From positions 97,888,204 to 97,952,203 of the forward strand of contig NC_061115.1 in NCBI RefSeq assembly GCF_002878395.1: 64,000 bases of DNA, written 5' to 3'. How positions within the stretch are numbered: position 1 is the stretch's first letter; every line of letters starts with the position of its first letter. The notes under the pieces are model-generated. The model searched no databases. It saw only the letters and a program-made list of their open reading frames with translations, and was not told the DNA's origin. The translations under genes and the position numbers were made by a program. Positions 11,456 through 22,193 of this stretch are shown piece by piece. The DNA is from Capsicum annuum. Lineage: Eukaryota > Streptophyta > Magnoliopsida > Solanales > Solanaceae.

Positions 11456-12480
11456 TCAATTCAAATGCTGACACAATTGGTAGCTAACTAGGCTCAATGA
11501 TCGAAAGATGTTGGGTCTGCATCTGTTACGTCTGAGGCTACTAGAGTCGGACATTTTATAAAGATGAACCCACCTAAGTTCACTAGCACTAAGGTGGAGG
11601 AAGATCCACAGGTGTTCGTGGATAAGATAGAAAAGATCTTTAAGGTGATACATGTGGATAAGGTTAAAGGGGTGGAACTAGCAACCTATCAGCTCAAGGA
11701 TGTTGTGAATCAGTGGTATGCCGACTGGGAAGATATAAAAGGTGAGAGTGCTGAGCCCACAATTTGGGGCAAATTTGTGGAAGCTTTCCTTGATTGATTA
11801 TTTCCCCTGGAGTTAAGGGAGACCAAAGTGGAAGAGTTTATGAATTTGAAGCAGGTCAGTATGAATGTCAAGGATTACACTTTGAAGTTTAATAAACTAG
11901 CCCACTATGCACCAGAGTTGACTAGTAATATGAGAGCCCGAATAAGGAAATTTGCAGCTGGCCTTGCTGATAACCTGGTACTTAAGTGCCAGGGGGCTAT
12001 ATTAAATAAGGAGTTAGACTTTGCTCAACTGACCGTTCATATGCAGCAGGTAGAAGATAAGAAGAAAAAGATTGCTGAATCTAGAGAGAATACAGACAGG
12101 CTAAGAGAGCTAGATCTGCGGACCAGCACCAGAGTCAGCTGCAAAGTGGTAATTGGGGTAATAAGTGGTTGAAAAAGAAGAAGTTTTGGAATAATGTACA
12201 GTCAGCGTGGTTGAAGAAGAAGAAGTTTTGGAATAATGCAAAGTCAGCAGCCAGCGTCCCAGCACCCAGACCACTGACAGACAGACAAACTCAGAGTTTT
12301 TAGACTTTTCATGGATCCAAAGCTCTAGGTACACAGTCTTAGGGCAGTGTGGCCCAGTAGCATCGTACATATCTACGGTGTGAGGTTTACGAAAGGAATC
12401 ATCTAGGAAAGTGTTAGTTTGAGGGGAAAAACTGCTATACTTGTGGAAAAATGGGTCACCTTCAGAGAGATTGTCCTTCT
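11456..12480 (+). pseudogene. gag pseudogene of element 2
   Basis: From about 11561 the frame encodes a Ty3 Gag core: MNPPKFTSTKVEEDPQVFVD, then TYQLKDVVNQWYADW, YTLKFNKLAHYAPEL and LTVHMQQVEDKKKK. A TGA at 11795 interrupts it. A zinc knuckle, CYTCGKMGHLQRDC, lies at 12433-12474 but in a different frame, so at least one frameshift separates it from the core, and a second separates it from pol. The region between the core and the knuckle (12170-12300) contains a duplicated AAGAAGAAGTTTTGGAATAA block. Confidence 0.85.
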
Positions 12481-12589
12481 GCTGAAGGAAATGCGGGGGG
12501 AAGCTAAGTCCCAAGCCACCTCCACAGCTCCCCTTCCTAAGGGTTTCCCTTCAGCTGCCGGGAGCGGTAGCAACCGGTTATATTCTTTA

Positions 12590-14485
12590 AGTAACTGCCA
12601 GGAGGTGAAATCTTCACTAGATGTTCTCACCGATATGTTACGAATCTTCTCTCGTGATGTTTATGTATTTCTTGATCCCGGGTCTACTTTATCTTATGTG
12701 ACCCCTTATGTGGCTGTTGGTTTCGGGTTTGAGACCTATGTTATTGTAGAACCCTTCTCTGTTTCTACTCTTGTAGGTGATTCTGTTGTTGCCAGAAGGG
12801 TGTATAGAAATTGTGTTGTGTCTATTCATAGTAGGGAAACTGTGGAAGACCTTATAGAACTTGATATGATAGATTTTGATGACATCCTTGGGATGGACTG
12901 GCTCCATTCGTGTTATACCACCCTTGATTGCAGAACCCGAAAGGTCACTTTTTCTTTTCCGAATAAGACACCAATTGTATGGGCAGGGAGTTCCATGGAA
13001 CCTAGAGGTCACTTTATCTCTTATATTAGGTCCCAAAAGCTTATCTCCAAAGGTTGTATGTACTATCTAATTCGAGTAAAAAATTCAAAAGTTAAAAATC
13101 TTCCTCTGCAATCAATCCCTGTAGTGAATGAATTCCTAAAAGTCTTTCTCGAAGATCTTCCAAGGATACCCCCTGATAGAGAGATAGATTTTGGCATTGA
13201 TGTGTTGCTAGACACTCGTCCTATTTCTATTCCGCCATATAGAATGGCTCCCACAGAACTAAAGGAGTTAAAAGAATAGCTTGCAGACCTCCTAGACAAA
13301 GGTTTTATTCATCCTAGTGTTTCCCCATGAGGTGCACCTATGCTCTTCGTGTGAAAGAAGGATGGGTCCCTTTGTATATGCATAGAATACCGCCGGTTGA
13401 ATAAGGTTATGATTAAAAATAAATATCCTCTTCCTAGGATTGACGACCTTTTTTACCAGCTTCAGGGTGCTAAGTATTTTTCAAAAATAGACCTTCCTTC
13501 GAGTTATCATCAGTTGAAAGTTAGGGAGTCAGACATACCAAAGATAGCCTTCCGAACTCGATATGGTCATTACGAATTTTTAGTTATGTCCTTTGGGTTG
13601 ATTAACGCCCCTGCAGCCTTCATGGATTTTATGAATAGAGTGTTCCATCAGTTTCTTGACTTGTTCATCATTGTATTTATTGATGATATTCTGATCTATT
13701 CTAAGAGTAAAGAGGATCATGCCAATCACCTCCGAATTAATCTTCAGACCCTTAAGGATCATTAGCTGTATGCTAAATTTTCTAAGTGTGAATTTTGGTT
13801 AGACGCTATTTCCTTCCTGAGGCATATTGTGTCCAGTGACGAGATAAGAGTGGATCCCCAGAAAGTTGAAGCAGTGAGAAAATGGCCCAGACCCACGACT
13901 CCAACCGATATTTGGAGCTTCTTGGGTTTGGTAGGGTATTACAAAAAGTTGATAGAGAGTTTTTCTTCCATAGCTGCTCCGCTTACTAAACTGACTCAGA
14001 AAAAAATGAAGTTTGTGTGGTCTGACTTGTGTGAAAACAGTTTTGAGAAGTTGAAGGACAAGCTGACTACTGCTCCTATTTTGACCCTTCCCAAGGGTGT
14101 AGATAATTTTATGGTTTATTGTGATGCGTCCTATGTGGGAATTGGTTGTGTATTGATGCAGCATGGTAAGGTGATAGCTTATGCATCTAGGAAGTTAAAG
14201 GTGCATGAGCGCAATTACCCCACTCATGACTTGGAGTTAGCAGCCGTGGTGTTTGCACTTAGAATCTGGAGGCACTATCTCCATGGAGTGCATGTTGATA
14301 TTTATACTGACCATAAGAGTTTGCAGTATGTTTTCTCACAGAAAGAATTGAACCTCAGGCAGAGGCGCTGGATGGAGCTTCTGAAAGACTATGATATGAT
14401 TCTGTATTACCATCCAGGCAAGGCATATATTGTAGTCGATGCCCTCAGCAAGTTGTCTATGGGCAGCCTTTCTCATGTAGAATAA
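12590..14485 (+). pseudogene. pol pseudogene of element 2: protease, reverse transcriptase, RNase H
   Basis: One frame carries the protease (LDPGSTLSYVTP near 12675 and IELDMIDFDDILGMDWLHS), the RT fingers and palm ([36 protein letters not shown] and the catalytic box FIDDILIYS near 13675) and RNase H ([16 protein letters not shown] to [10 protein letters not shown]). Stops at about 13277, 13328, 13351 and 13763 break it, but the active-site aspartates of RT remain. The domain order protease-RT-RNase H-integrase is that of Ty3/gypsy. Confidence 0.9.
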
Positions 14486-15335
14486 GGAAAGAAAGAGATG
14501 GTGAAGGATATTCACCGCCTTGCAAATCTGGGAGTGCAACTCTTAGATTCCAAAAATAGAGTGGTGATTGTTCATGAGTTAGCTAAGTCATCCCTTTGTG
14601 CTGAAGTTAAGTAGAAGAAGGTTGAAGATCCCATCTTGATGCAAATCAATAAAGATGTGGGTCAATAAAAGGTTATGCCATTTGAAATTGGTGGTGATGG
14701 TATTCTAAGATTTCAGGGTAGGTTGTGCATTTCGAATGTTGATGGACTATGGCAAAGAATCCTTAATGAGGCGCACACTTCGAGGTATGTCGTGCACCCA
14801 GGCTCGACTAAGATGTACCATGATCTGAAAACCTTCTATTGGTGGAATAACATGAAACGTGATGTAGCTGATTTTGTGTCCAAGTGAATTTGAGCACAGT
14901 TTTCCACCCTCAGACGGATGGGTAAGCTGAGCGTACCATTCAAAGTTATGCGATTTGGACAAAAGGGTAAATTGAGTCCTCGCTATGTAGGGCTATATCA
15001 GATTCTGAGAAAGATTGGTACAGTTGCTTATGAGCTAAAATTTCCTACAAGTTTGGGTTCCATTCATCCGGTATTCCATGTATCCATGTTGAAGAAATGC
15101 ATTGGAGATCATTCTCTGGTATTTCCAGTAGAGGGTATCAAAGTGAAAAACTCCTTGTCGTACGAAGAAGAGCCCGTTGAAATTTTAGATCGCCAATTTC
15201 AAAAGTTGAGGAGCAAAGAGATAGCCTCAGTAAAGGTACTGTAGAGGAATCAGAAAGTCGAAGAAGCAACTTGGGAGTCAGAAGATGACATGAGAATTAG
15301 CTATCCCAATTTGTTTGCTTCGATGGAGGATAAGA
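14486..15335 (+). pseudogene. Integrase remnant and chromodomain-like C terminus of element 2
   Basis: The zinc-binding part (14675-14887) includes HPGSTKMYHDLKTFYWW. The integrase core is almost wholly deleted: after DFVSK and a stop the sequence jumps to STVFHPQTDG and then directly to KGKLSPRYVGLYQILRKIG. The end reads EEEPVEILDRQFQKLRSKE and ATWESEDDMR, the conserved C terminus of Tekay-type chromoviruses, which is thought to guide integration. A stop at 15242 interrupts that part. Confidence 0.85.
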
Positions 15336-15445
15336 CAGAAAGTTCTATTCCTTTTTATCTTTCCTAGTCCTTTATTATTCTTGAAATCGTGTCTGTCTGT
15401 GTCCTACATCATCATTCAGGGACAAATGATCCTAAGGAGGGGATA

Positions 15446-17558
15446 TGGTAACGCCCCGCATTTTGGGCTACAATATAGACCATGATTCTGATGTGTTGAC
15501 AAACCCCAAAGCCATAAAATCCTATGCCAGAACTGCATGTTAATTATTTGTGTAGCATTTGAATCCATTCAAGCTTGAATTTAGACCATAGAGGTCCTTT
15601 AACTCAAGGACGAGTTGAAACTATTTCGATCGACTAAGTTTTAGTGGACGTTTTAAAGTGTGTTAGATTCCATAGACCATAACTTACTGTATATGTTGAA
15701 TTAGGGATCATGCTATGTGTCAAATGATAGGTATTCGAGTTAGCTTTCCAACGATACCAATTTTGCTAAAATCTGACACCCGAGCAAGAAGTTATGGCCT
15801 TTCAAAGTGATATATGTCGCCTTACCAATCGCCCATGGCCACTGGAAAGCATAGGCAATACCCTAGGCGGTGCCTATGTAAACATAGGTGATAGCCTAGG
15901 TGGCACCTATTTAAACATAGGTAATGGGATGGGCGGCGCCTATGTAAAGAATTCAAGTGACTTAAACACTCTGTTTTGGGGACAAAATGGTCCTTTTCCA
16001 CCCTTAGCCCTAAAACACGAAATTCAGTTCCAAGGACCCCAAAATACACCATCATTCATCAAAAGTGCTCAAAGATTCTCCTTAGGGTTTCAAAATAAAA
16101 ACCCAAATAGTTCAAGATTCGACCGTAGGTTTTTGAAGATAATTACATATTTGGAATCACCAATCCGCAAGCTTCAAGAAACATCTAATATCTTTGGAAA
16201 TAGAGGTGCGTGGGGTTATCCAAAAATCTCATGGGTGTAGTTTTTATGAATATGCATGCTTTTAAATGGAGGTTTTCAATCAAATGCTAATATCTTGCTT
16301 TCAATATGATTTCTAAGTCATTTACTTTATGTCATGGGAATTGTTTGCCTATATACTTCAATGGTTGAAACCATGCATATGTGATTTGAGATTTACCATG
16401 GAAGTTGATAAATATGAATGATAAATTGCTTTCAAATTCCCATGATAATGTCTTGATACCCCATATCATATTGTGACCAACAAAGGAGAGCATGAATTTG
16501 AAATAAATATTGTTCACCACTTGTAAATGATGGAGCACCTTGGGTTTTACATGATAATGCATATGTGGAAGTGATATTGATGATTTGCAAGTCGGGTATG
16601 ACGATACCGTACAGAACATGATATGTGATTGAATCAGAGGAAATTTGAATGCATTGATTTTACATGAGAAAGGTGGATGCTCGAAGAAGGCGTTTGAGTG
16701 TAAGGGCTCATCGCTAGAAAACGTGTTTACCGACACGGAATTTTGGTACCAGGCTAAGTGATCTTGTGTACTTGACTTTATGTCATTCCCAAATTGGGAC
16801 TATAGGTAGGAGCCCGGGCTAAGTGATCTTGGGCACTACCAGCAGGTTGAGACACCATGCTTCGTGGTCTTGTGTGTCTCTCCCACACTTATACTTTAAT
16901 CTCGGCGGCAACCGAGGTTAGAATGTTGGTGTAAATTATGTAGGGTATTCCACCTAGCTAAGTTGCATTTCATTGTTGTTGAGAAACTATTGCATTGCGC
17001 TCATGTGTTTTCAAATGATTTAATATGAAATTGCTTTATAATGGCTCTCAACTATATTTTGTAAAAATATTATGTTTTATTTTGATATCTCTGTGTGCTA
17101 GTACTTTTGTGCTGACCCCCTTCCCTCTCCAACCTCTCAGGTTTAGAGGCCCAGTCTAGGGGTCAAGAGAATCAGTAGATCATTCAGACAGAGTTGCAGA
17201 GACAAGTAGTGAGCCTTCTATGTTTCGGTAGGTCTTATGTCCTGCAGTCCTTTTATCTTATATTCAGTTTTGGGGTCTACTGGGGGCCTTGTCCCAGTTT
17301 ATATATAGTTACTTGACTCAGTCATTTGTTAGAGATTTTCGCAGACAGTTGTTTAGAGGTTGATTGATGTTGGGGGAACCTTATTTCCACGTTATTGTTT
17401 TTTTTCATATTTATGACCATGTTTCTGAATTATTGCATTTCTTCTGCATTACTTTGATCATATGAATTAAGTGCATGATTACCAAACAGATAGGGGTGTT
17501 TCGGGCCTTCATGGTTCAAAATGCTCATCACAGCTAGGCCCTGGTTTGGGTCGTGACA
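15446..17558 (+). repeat. 3' LTR of element 2
   Basis: Starts TGGTAACGCCCCGC just after a purine-rich tract (CCTAAGGAGGGGATA) and ends GGGTCGTGACA. It is a copy of 8915-11059. It has three rather than four 33-bp units, at 15850, 15883 and 15916. Confidence 0.95.
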
Positions 17559-17637
17559 CGGATACTCCAAAAATAGTGCAATTTTGGAGAATCCCACATA
17601 GGTGCGGCAATACTTTCAAAGAGTCCGAGCAACATAG

Positions 17638-18368
17638 ATAGTCGACTCAGTCCTGCAATGCTTTCGGAAAATATTCTAGTACTACTCCTCTTCAGACATC
17701 ACCGGTCTAGTCCCAATCTTACTAGAAGAAGCTGTACATTTCCACATGACACATTCGAATATAATCACCAAATCATACACTAAAATTTCATTGTCTTACT
17801 TACAAAAGCACTGTAGCAACGGCCTACGCATTTCCACTTTTAATTTCTGCCTCCAGCCCATACTAATATAACTCGGACAAAAATGGAAATTAAATACCCA
17901 GAAGAGTACAACTACATTGCACAAACACAAATTCAAAATAATACCGGTCTAATTCATTACGTACATATACATCATTATAGATGAAAGATGTAGAGATGAA
18001 GTGGATATCAAACTCGAAGAAGAAGATGAGCTCTTATGAAGACAATTGGTTTCTCCAAAGCATTCTTAGTGAATAACTTATATATGCAACTAATTTAAAT
18101 TAACACGGAGATACCTCGTCTTCCTGGGCTGTACATATCCTAACTCCACGCTCGCCCCCCTAAGGAAACCAAAATTATAAAGCCTTAAGAAAATGAAAAA
18201 GAGAGAACTACTTAATAAGCCATAACAGCAAAATATACTTGAAAATACTACTAGTGCTAGAATCCTTGGACTACCAAAAAAATTAGATTAAGAAGCATCT
18301 GCTGCTAATGTTATGGACTTAGCCTCAGAATATTGTGTTGGTCTGGTGGATTTATATTCATTGTCTTA
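17638..18368. other. CACTA internal region between MITE copy 1 and the KRP copy
   Basis: No long frame is present. On the minus strand a short exon-like stretch near 18110-18165 reads RICTAQEDE and is followed by a possible donor GTATCT. It is too short to identify and may be another captured exon. Confidence 0.35.
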
Positions 18369-19390
18369 CTATCGAACCCACTTGTAACGACCTTCTAATG
18401 GCTTATCGTTTGCAAAGTCAAAGTTGTATCTTTTACAACACACACATTCATAAATCATGAATACTCTTTATGGAGCTAAATAAACAATAGAAAAAGAAGA
18501 TAAATGCAGAGAATTGTACTTTTCTAAAAATTATTTATGGAGATCTTTCTCGGCTACAACAAAGAACTCATCAAGCTCAACCTCTGAGGGCATCTTTGCT
18601 TCTGCATTAGATCGACGGCAACGACATTTAGCAAGTTGTGGTTTTGGTGTTAGCTCTAGTTTGTGAAGCTCAAATTTGAAATCATTGGATAGTATTGCAT
18701 CGCTACAGAAAAATGGGGCTTTGTTTTCAATAAAAAACAGTGAAGAAAAAAAATGGTGGCACTGAAGTGGCGGATCTGAGAGATAATTGAAATGCCATGA
18801 AAGACATGGAATGCATATTTACCTTTCTCTCAACATTGAATTACTAGTTGTAATTTCCACACTATCATCCTCCTGGAAAATTTAAAATTCAAATATCAGT
18901 CCGCCATCAATACAATTTCACAAAAATGAAAAAAATATGAATTCAACTGAAATTATTGAATGAAAAGACAATTCACTCCATTTATCATACCGGAGCATAG
19001 TACCATACATATTAAAGGAAGAAGAAAATAAAACCGTAAAAACAAGTAAAATTCAAAAATTTTAATTCATATACATCAAGATCTATAAATTTTGGGCTTT
19101 TTTGTCACATCGTTTGATTCATTATCTGCAAAGTTAGAATTCACACCCAGTTTACACGAAGCAATAGTATTTCCCTGGGAAGTGAATAATTCTAAACTCG
19201 TCGGTGCAACTAAGACTCCAGAACTATGACTTCTAACACGAGCTACAGTAGTTGGTAACATCTCCAAATCAGTATCGCTCTTCTTCCTCTTCCTCGTCTT
19301 AACCAACTCTAAAACCTTCCGTTCTCTTTTCATCTTCACCGCAACCTCCATAATCACAACTTCTCCAATTCCCTTTCGACTTACACTATC
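18369..19390 (-). pseudogene. Captured copy of a KRP/ICK cyclin-dependent kinase inhibitor gene
   Basis: Four exons can be read on the minus strand with consistent splice sites and phases: about 19390-19075, 18872-18823, 18702-18520 and 18429-18369. Exon 3 encodes MPSEVELDEFFVVAEKDLHK and exon 4 encodes YNFDFANDKPLEGRYKWVR followed by a stop. Together these form the C-terminal cyclin/CDK-binding motif that defines KRP proteins, which inhibit CDK-cyclin complexes in the nucleus. The copy is broken: TAA at 18531-18533 lies in exon 3 between DLHK and FLEK. Exon 1 needs a one-base shift near its end (reading KFIDLD in place of PKIYRS and a stop). The normal start is not visible. Introns are retained, so it was copied from genomic DNA. 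Confidence 0.85.
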
Positions 19391-19521
19391 ACTTTCACTA
19401 AAAATAAGTAGTCCTAAAGGCTTTCAGACTGAACAGTAGGTTGAAGATTTTTATAATGTCAAACATTCATAGTGATATCTGTTCCAGACCAAAACAATTA
19501 GAATAGGGGTATACGGTATAA

Positions 19522-19645
19522 CTTATGTTACTTAAACTCTTCAAAAATGTCTAATAAGGTCTGTGTCGGATACTCCAAAAATAATGCAATGTTGGAGAAT
19601 CCCACACAGGTGCGGCAACACTTTTGAAGAGTCCGAGCAACATAG
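19522..19645. mobile_element. Short inverted-repeat element (MITE-like), copy 2, intact
   Basis: It runs from CTTATGTTACTTAAACTCTTC to GAAGAGTCCGAGCAACATAG, 124 bp, and contains GTGTCGGATACTCC, the site hit by Ty3 element 2 in copy 1. Its left flank (19435-19521) also matches the left flank of copy 1 (8776-8865), so the two copies arose by duplication of a longer piece inside the CACTA element, not by two insertions. Confidence 0.85.
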
Positions 19646-19867
19646 ATAGTAACAAGTTTTAAGCAATTCCCCTTTTCTGTAAATTCTCAATTTCAGCTAG
19701 TACCATCTCATGTTGTTCAACCACATAATAAGCATCAAATCCATTACTATGAGGAATTGTATTAATTATGAAAACATAAATATTTTGCTACTTATGCTAA
19801 ACATTTTCGCTACAAAATAAGCAGATTGAGCTGAATTTGCATGAGTCAGAATGAGTTGCATTGATAA
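19646..19867 (-). other. Unidentified open stretch between MITE copy 2 and the HSP90 copy
   Basis: On the minus strand an open stretch around 19665-19760 reads FDAYYVVEQHEMVLAEIENL and ends in a stop shortly after. It looks like coding sequence but I do not recognise it. It could be another captured exon. Confidence 0.3.
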
Positions 19868-19869
19868 TT

Positions 19870-20795
19870 AAATGGTAGCAGTAACAAGATTTTTGCCCTC
19901 AAATTCCTTCAAATGACCAATTGAATACTCATCAATGGCATCAACCATGTAAATCACTTCATACCCCTTCTTTTTCAGTTTCTCAAGGAAGGGGGAGTTC
20001 TCAACAGCCTTCTTGCTCTCACCAGTAATGTAGTAAATATCATGTTGGGCCTCCTTCATTCTGGTTACATAGTCCTTCAAGATGGTCATCTCATCACCAC
20101 TCTTGGTGGAGTGGTACCGCAGCAGTTTAGCAAACTTAGACCTGTTCTGAGAATCCTCATGAATTCCAAGCTTGAGGTTCTTAAAGAAGGCCTCATAAAA
20201 CTTATTATAATCCTTTTTGTTCTTACCAATTTCAAAGAACAGCTCAACACACTTCTTCACCAAGTTCTTGTGAATAACCTTCAGGATCTTGTTCTTCTGC
20301 AACATCTCTCTAAAGATACTAAGAGGAAGGTCCTCAGAATCCATAATTCGCTTCACAAAGCTCAAATATTCAGGCATCAACTCCTCACAGTTGTCCATAA
20401 TAAACACACGAAAAACATAGAGCTTGATATTGTTGGGCCTCTTCCTTGTATCAAAGAGGTAAAAAGGAGTGCTTTTTGGAACAAAAAAGATAGCCTTGAA
20501 CTCCAACTGGCCCTCAACAGAGAAGTGCTTCATAGATAAATGCTCCTCCCAGTCATTAGTCAAACTCTTGTAGAAAGTAGCATACTCTTCCTTTGTGATC
20601 TCTTCAGGCTTCCTCATCCAAATGGGCTTCTTCTTGTTCACTAGCGACCACTCATTGGAAACTTCTTTAACCTTTTTAAGCTACCAAGTAAGTAGAGTAG
20701 AAACCAATACCAAATTGCCCAATCATGCTAACATCAGCACCAGCTGTGAGAGCTTCCATGAATTCCTTAGTTTCTGACCTCGCAATTGTACCCAA
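19870..20795 (-). pseudogene. Captured, internally deleted HSP90 (cytosolic HSP81/HSP90 type) gene copy
   Basis: A 257-codon open frame (20641-19868) is the middle domain of cytosolic HSP90, with [57 protein letters not shown] and [19 protein letters not shown]. Upstream, 20795-20680 encodes the end of the ATPase domain ([20 protein letters not shown], then [10 protein letters not shown]). The two parts are joined near 20680 by a deletion of roughly 120 codons (second half of the N domain plus the charged linker) and are out of frame. The C-terminal dimerisation domain with the MEEVD tail is missing. The conserved arginine of the YVRRVFI motif is phenylalanine here. It cannot make a working chaperone. 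Confidence 0.92.
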
Positions 20796-20921
20796 AAGTT
20801 AGAACCATTTAATTTATAACTGCAAGAGATTTTCATAAACGAATGGAAGACCATAATGGCAATATAGAATAATGTCAAGCCTTAACATAAGCACTTCACA
20901 TCTATAGAGAATAAATTATAC

Positions 20922-21003
20922 CTCATTATAAACTTCAGCAAACTTTTTGTTTCCAACTCTTAGAGATCCAAAGTTATACATGGTCACACGTATAGCTCCA
21001 CGC
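20922..21003 (-). pseudogene. Captured exon of a class-3 lipase gene
   Basis: A single 82-base exon reads IRVTMYNFGSLRVGNKKFAE and ends VYNE, bounded by an acceptor TTAG|GC and a donor GAG|GTATAA. The FGSPRVGN block with the following FAEVYNE is characteristic of plant class-3 lipases. Here the proline is leucine. The neighbouring exons, including the GHSLG nucleophile region, are not present nearby. Confidence 0.65.
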
Positions 21004-21959
21004 CTAACACAACTAACAAAAAATATAAGACCATCACATATGTAGTGTTAGCAGGATGTTACAATTTACTTAGGGCATCACAAGTCCAATTTGGTTGGAA
21101 AGAAGAAACCATAAAGAAAAGATTTCAAAATAGCCAATGGAACAAATGCAAGACACAAAGGAATATACGAAAATAACGCTCGAACACTAAAGTATCTTTG
21201 TCTTCAGGTTGCAAGTGGAGAAGGCAGAAACATCATGGTAATGCATTTTCTCGATTGCATCCATCAAGACTATGTAACTGACTAAGATAGTCCTATTTAT
21301 AAAGAAAATCCTAGTAGCACAAACACTAAACACTGAATATAACCATCCATGTGAAACCCAAATTACCATCTCATTAAAGGCTCTTATCTTTAAACATTTA
21401 CCTAAACACTGAATATAACCAAATCTATCGCAGGTATCCATTCGAGCCGAATATAATAAAAAAAACATATGAAAAAGCCATAAAAAGGAACATAGCCACA
21501 AAGAAGCATAACAAATACTAACATGACAACCTTAGCAAAAGGTAACAAAAACAACAGGAAATACAAAAAAAGTGAAGAAGAGAATACTAATACTAATACT
21601 AATTGGAGACTTGAGAAATGGGTTTTTGATCCATATTCTTTACTCCATTTCCAGGAAATAGCAACTCCCCGAGGAATTGGAGCTACAAAATCACCTCGAA
21701 ATTTAATTTATCTGAATTTTCAGTTGAGGAATAATGGATTTTTGATTGATTGAGAAATGGGTTTTCTAGAAAATCACACTACTGTATCTTCCGTCTCCTT
21801 TACTCAATGAGAAATGGATTTTCAATCAATTTTTATTTATGAGAAAGAAGTAGGTTTACGTTTTTTATGAGAAAGAAAGAGGGTTTTTTTATTATTTCTA
21901 TTGATAAATATATTTTTGGCTAAGTAAAATATTATGGAGGGAAATTAAGAAGTGTTGCC
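21004..21959. other. CACTA internal region, right side, no gene
   Basis: AT-rich sequence with only short unsupported frames. Repeated GAGAAATGGGTTTT blocks near 21610-21830 suggest locally duplicated sequence. Nothing resembling a transposase was seen. Confidence 0.5.
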
Positions 21960-22169
21960 ATAGATAATTTTTCCTAATTAAGCGTTGACATAGATATTCT
22001 ATGGCAACGGTTTTAAAAAGCGTTGCTATACATATACCTATTGCAATGGTTTATTCTCAATAGCAACAGTTATAGTGCTAATAGAATAATTATTTTTTGC
22101 AACGGTTGGAATCATTTCCATAGCTAGTCTATAGCAACGCATTTTCAACCGACGCCAAAAAGTTCATTG
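21960..22169. repeat. CACTA right subterminal repeat region
   Basis: Contains several copies of TTGCAACGGTT, CTATGGCAACGGTTTT and CTATTGCAATGGTTTA, the same motif family as at 6128-6625. Confidence 0.8.
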
Positions 22170-22193
22170 CCATAGGCCTAATTTCTAGTAGTG
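22170..22193 (-). repeat. CACTA right terminal inverted repeat
   Basis: Ends in TAATTTCTAGTAGTG, the reverse complement of the left end at 6104. Confidence 0.9.

Larger units (their letters stand above)
8915..17558 (+). mobile_element. Complete Ty3/gypsy Tekay-like retrotransposon (element 2)
   Basis: Two direct LTRs (8915-11059 and 15446-17558), beginning TGTAACG or TGGTAACG and ending TGACA, enclose a primer binding site, gag, protease, RT, RNase H, a partial integrase and a chromodomain-like C terminus. The flanks CTGAT (8910-8914) and CGGAT (17559-17563) are a 5-bp target duplication with one change, and the uninterrupted site exists at 19565. The element is 8644 bp. Stops, frameshifts and loss of most of the integrase core make it non-functional. 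Confidence 0.95.
8866..17637. mobile_element. Short inverted-repeat element (MITE-like), copy 1, split by Ty3 element 2
   Basis: The outer ends are CTATGTTGCTCAAAC (8866) and GAGTCCGAGCAACATAG (to 17637), an inverted pair. The element body is 8866-8914 plus 17564-17637, about 123 bp, with the retrotransposon and its target duplication in between. Copy 2 at 19522-19645 shows the uninterrupted form. The family is, from memory, very common in Solanaceae genomes. Its superfamily is not clear from this sequence. Confidence 0.8.
6104..22193. mobile_element. CACTA (En/Spm-type) transposon carrying host-gene fragments
   Basis: The ends are inverted repeats starting CACTACTAGAAATTA, 24 bp with 22 matches. 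Subterminal regions at both ends are packed with copies of a TTGCAACGGTTT-like motif, as expected for CACTA elements. The flanks carry ACA on both sides if one extra T next to the left end is allowed, compatible with a 3-bp target duplication. The two flanks are the two halves of one minus-strand LTR. Without the nested 8.6-kb retroelement the element is about 7.45 kb. No transposase was recognised, so it is probably non-autonomous. The right half carries KRP, HSP90 and lipase fragments on the minus strand. Confidence 0.85.

Noticed and set aside
13799..14164. Minus-strand frames across the pol regions of elements 1-3
   Set aside because: They are shadows of RT and RNase H frames on the plus strand.
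20042..20539. 165-codon plus-strand frame
   Set aside because: It is the complement of the HSP90 middle domain. The leucine-rich composition is what antisense of that domain gives.
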